Assembly: GCA_946481235.1 (NCBI GenBank)
Contig: CAMLME010000070.1
Coordinates: forward strand, 1 to 9,051
Reading direction: 5' to 3'
Source of the DNA: an uncultured Methylobacillus sp.
GTDB taxonomy: Bacteria > Pseudomonadota > Gammaproteobacteria > Burkholderiales > Methylophilaceae
Length of the DNA stretch: 9,051 nucleotides
Shown here piece after piece: positions 8,710 through 9,051 of this stretch (positions within the stretch are counted from its first letter, which is position 1; the number at the start of each line of letters is the position of its first letter). Position numbers and translations under genes: made by a program. Under the pieces are notes generated by a model. That model searched no databases. It saw only the letters and a program-made list of their open reading frames with translations, and was not told where the DNA came from.

Positions 8710-9051
8710 TTACATCTGGCGAACGATTTCTTCGCCAAACTGTGAACAGCTTACCTGCGTAGCTCCGTCCATCTGGGACGCGAAGTCGTGGGTTACCCGC
8801 TTTTCAGCAATCGCCTTGCCTACTCCCTGCAATACCAGATCCGCAGCTTCCGTCCACCCCATGTGACGCAGCATCATTTCCGCCGAAAGAATCAGCGATG
8901 ATGGATTGGCAATGTCCTTGCCGGCGATCTTGGGCGCGGTTCCGTGGGTCGCCTCGAACATCGCGATAGTGTCCGAGAGGTTGGCTCCCGGAGCGATGCC
9001 GATACCGCCGACTTGCGCGGCCAGTGCGTCGGAAATGTAGTCACCGTTAAG
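8710..9051 (-). CDS. icd: NADP-dependent isocitrate dehydrogenase, C-terminal part (runs off the window)
   Basis: The last 113 codons are present, in frame from base 9051 to the TAA at 8712-8710. The reading begins [20 protein letters not shown], continues [20 protein letters not shown] and [20 protein letters not shown], and ends FGEEIVRQM. These blocks closely resemble the C-terminus of the E. coli homodimeric enzyme, including the NADP-binding loop HGTAP and the helix [11 protein letters not shown]. The enzyme oxidatively decarboxylates isocitrate to 2-oxoglutarate in the citric acid cycle. An ATG inside the visible part (8961-8959) is internal and not the start. The stop lies 3 nt beyond the T tract of the convergent csp terminator. 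Isopropylmalate dehydrogenase is a relative, but [14 protein letters not shown] and the tail favour isocitrate dehydrogenase. Confidence 0.95.
   Translation of the reverse strand, partial: LNGDYISDALAAQVGGIGIAPGANLSDTIAMFEATHGTAPKIAGKDIANPSSLILSAEMMLRHMGWTEAADLVLQGVGKAIAEKRVTHDFASQMDGATQVSCSQFGEEIVRQM

Overview
This looks like ordinary chromosomal DNA of a betaproteobacterium. The basis is the AmgK/MurU-type cell-wall recycling pair, the pepP-ubiH-ubi hydroxylase order (like the pepP-ubiH-ubiI run of Escherichia coli), a MshEN-type PilB with its PilC, and an E. coli-like NADP isocitrate dehydrogenase tail. The class is an inference from protein style and gene order. I cannot place it to genus, although a Nitrosomonadales- or Burkholderiales-like member would fit. 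I see no transposase, integrase, tRNA, rRNA, CRISPR array, toxin pair or phage gene, and no clear base-composition break.

Positions 1-5159 (+ strand) hold a tightly packed six-gene run: the end of an amgK-like sugar kinase, murU, pepP, ubiH, a second UbiH/UbiF/VisC-family monooxygenase, and dsbC. The first four junctions overlap by 1, 4, 8 and 4 nt. The last gap is 13 nt and carries a clear ribosome binding site. This looks like one transcript joining peptidoglycan sugar recycling, proline-specific peptide trimming, two ring hydroxylations of ubiquinone synthesis and periplasmic disulfide isomerisation. A GC-rich hairpin at 5171-5202 separates it from the convergent pilus genes.

Positions 5212-8155 (- strand) hold pilB followed by pilC, separated by 10 nt. 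They encode the assembly ATPase and inner-membrane platform protein of a type IV pilus. The usual third gene of this cluster, the prepilin peptidase pilD, is not between pilC and dsbC.

Positions 8156-8461 form a divergent intergenic region between pilB and a cold-shock gene. It is AT-rich and contains candidate promoters for both sides, an 8-bp inverted repeat, a repeated TTGACTTA octamer and a possibly structured leader.

Positions 8462-8706 (+) hold a small CspA-family gene with a textbook intrinsic terminator. Converging on it is the 3' end of icd (- strand), which runs off the right edge.

I found no evidence of a new biological system here. The points worth a second look are modest: the operon composition, the pilBC cluster lacking pilD, the split signatures of the two hydroxylases, and the structure of the pilB/csp intergenic region.
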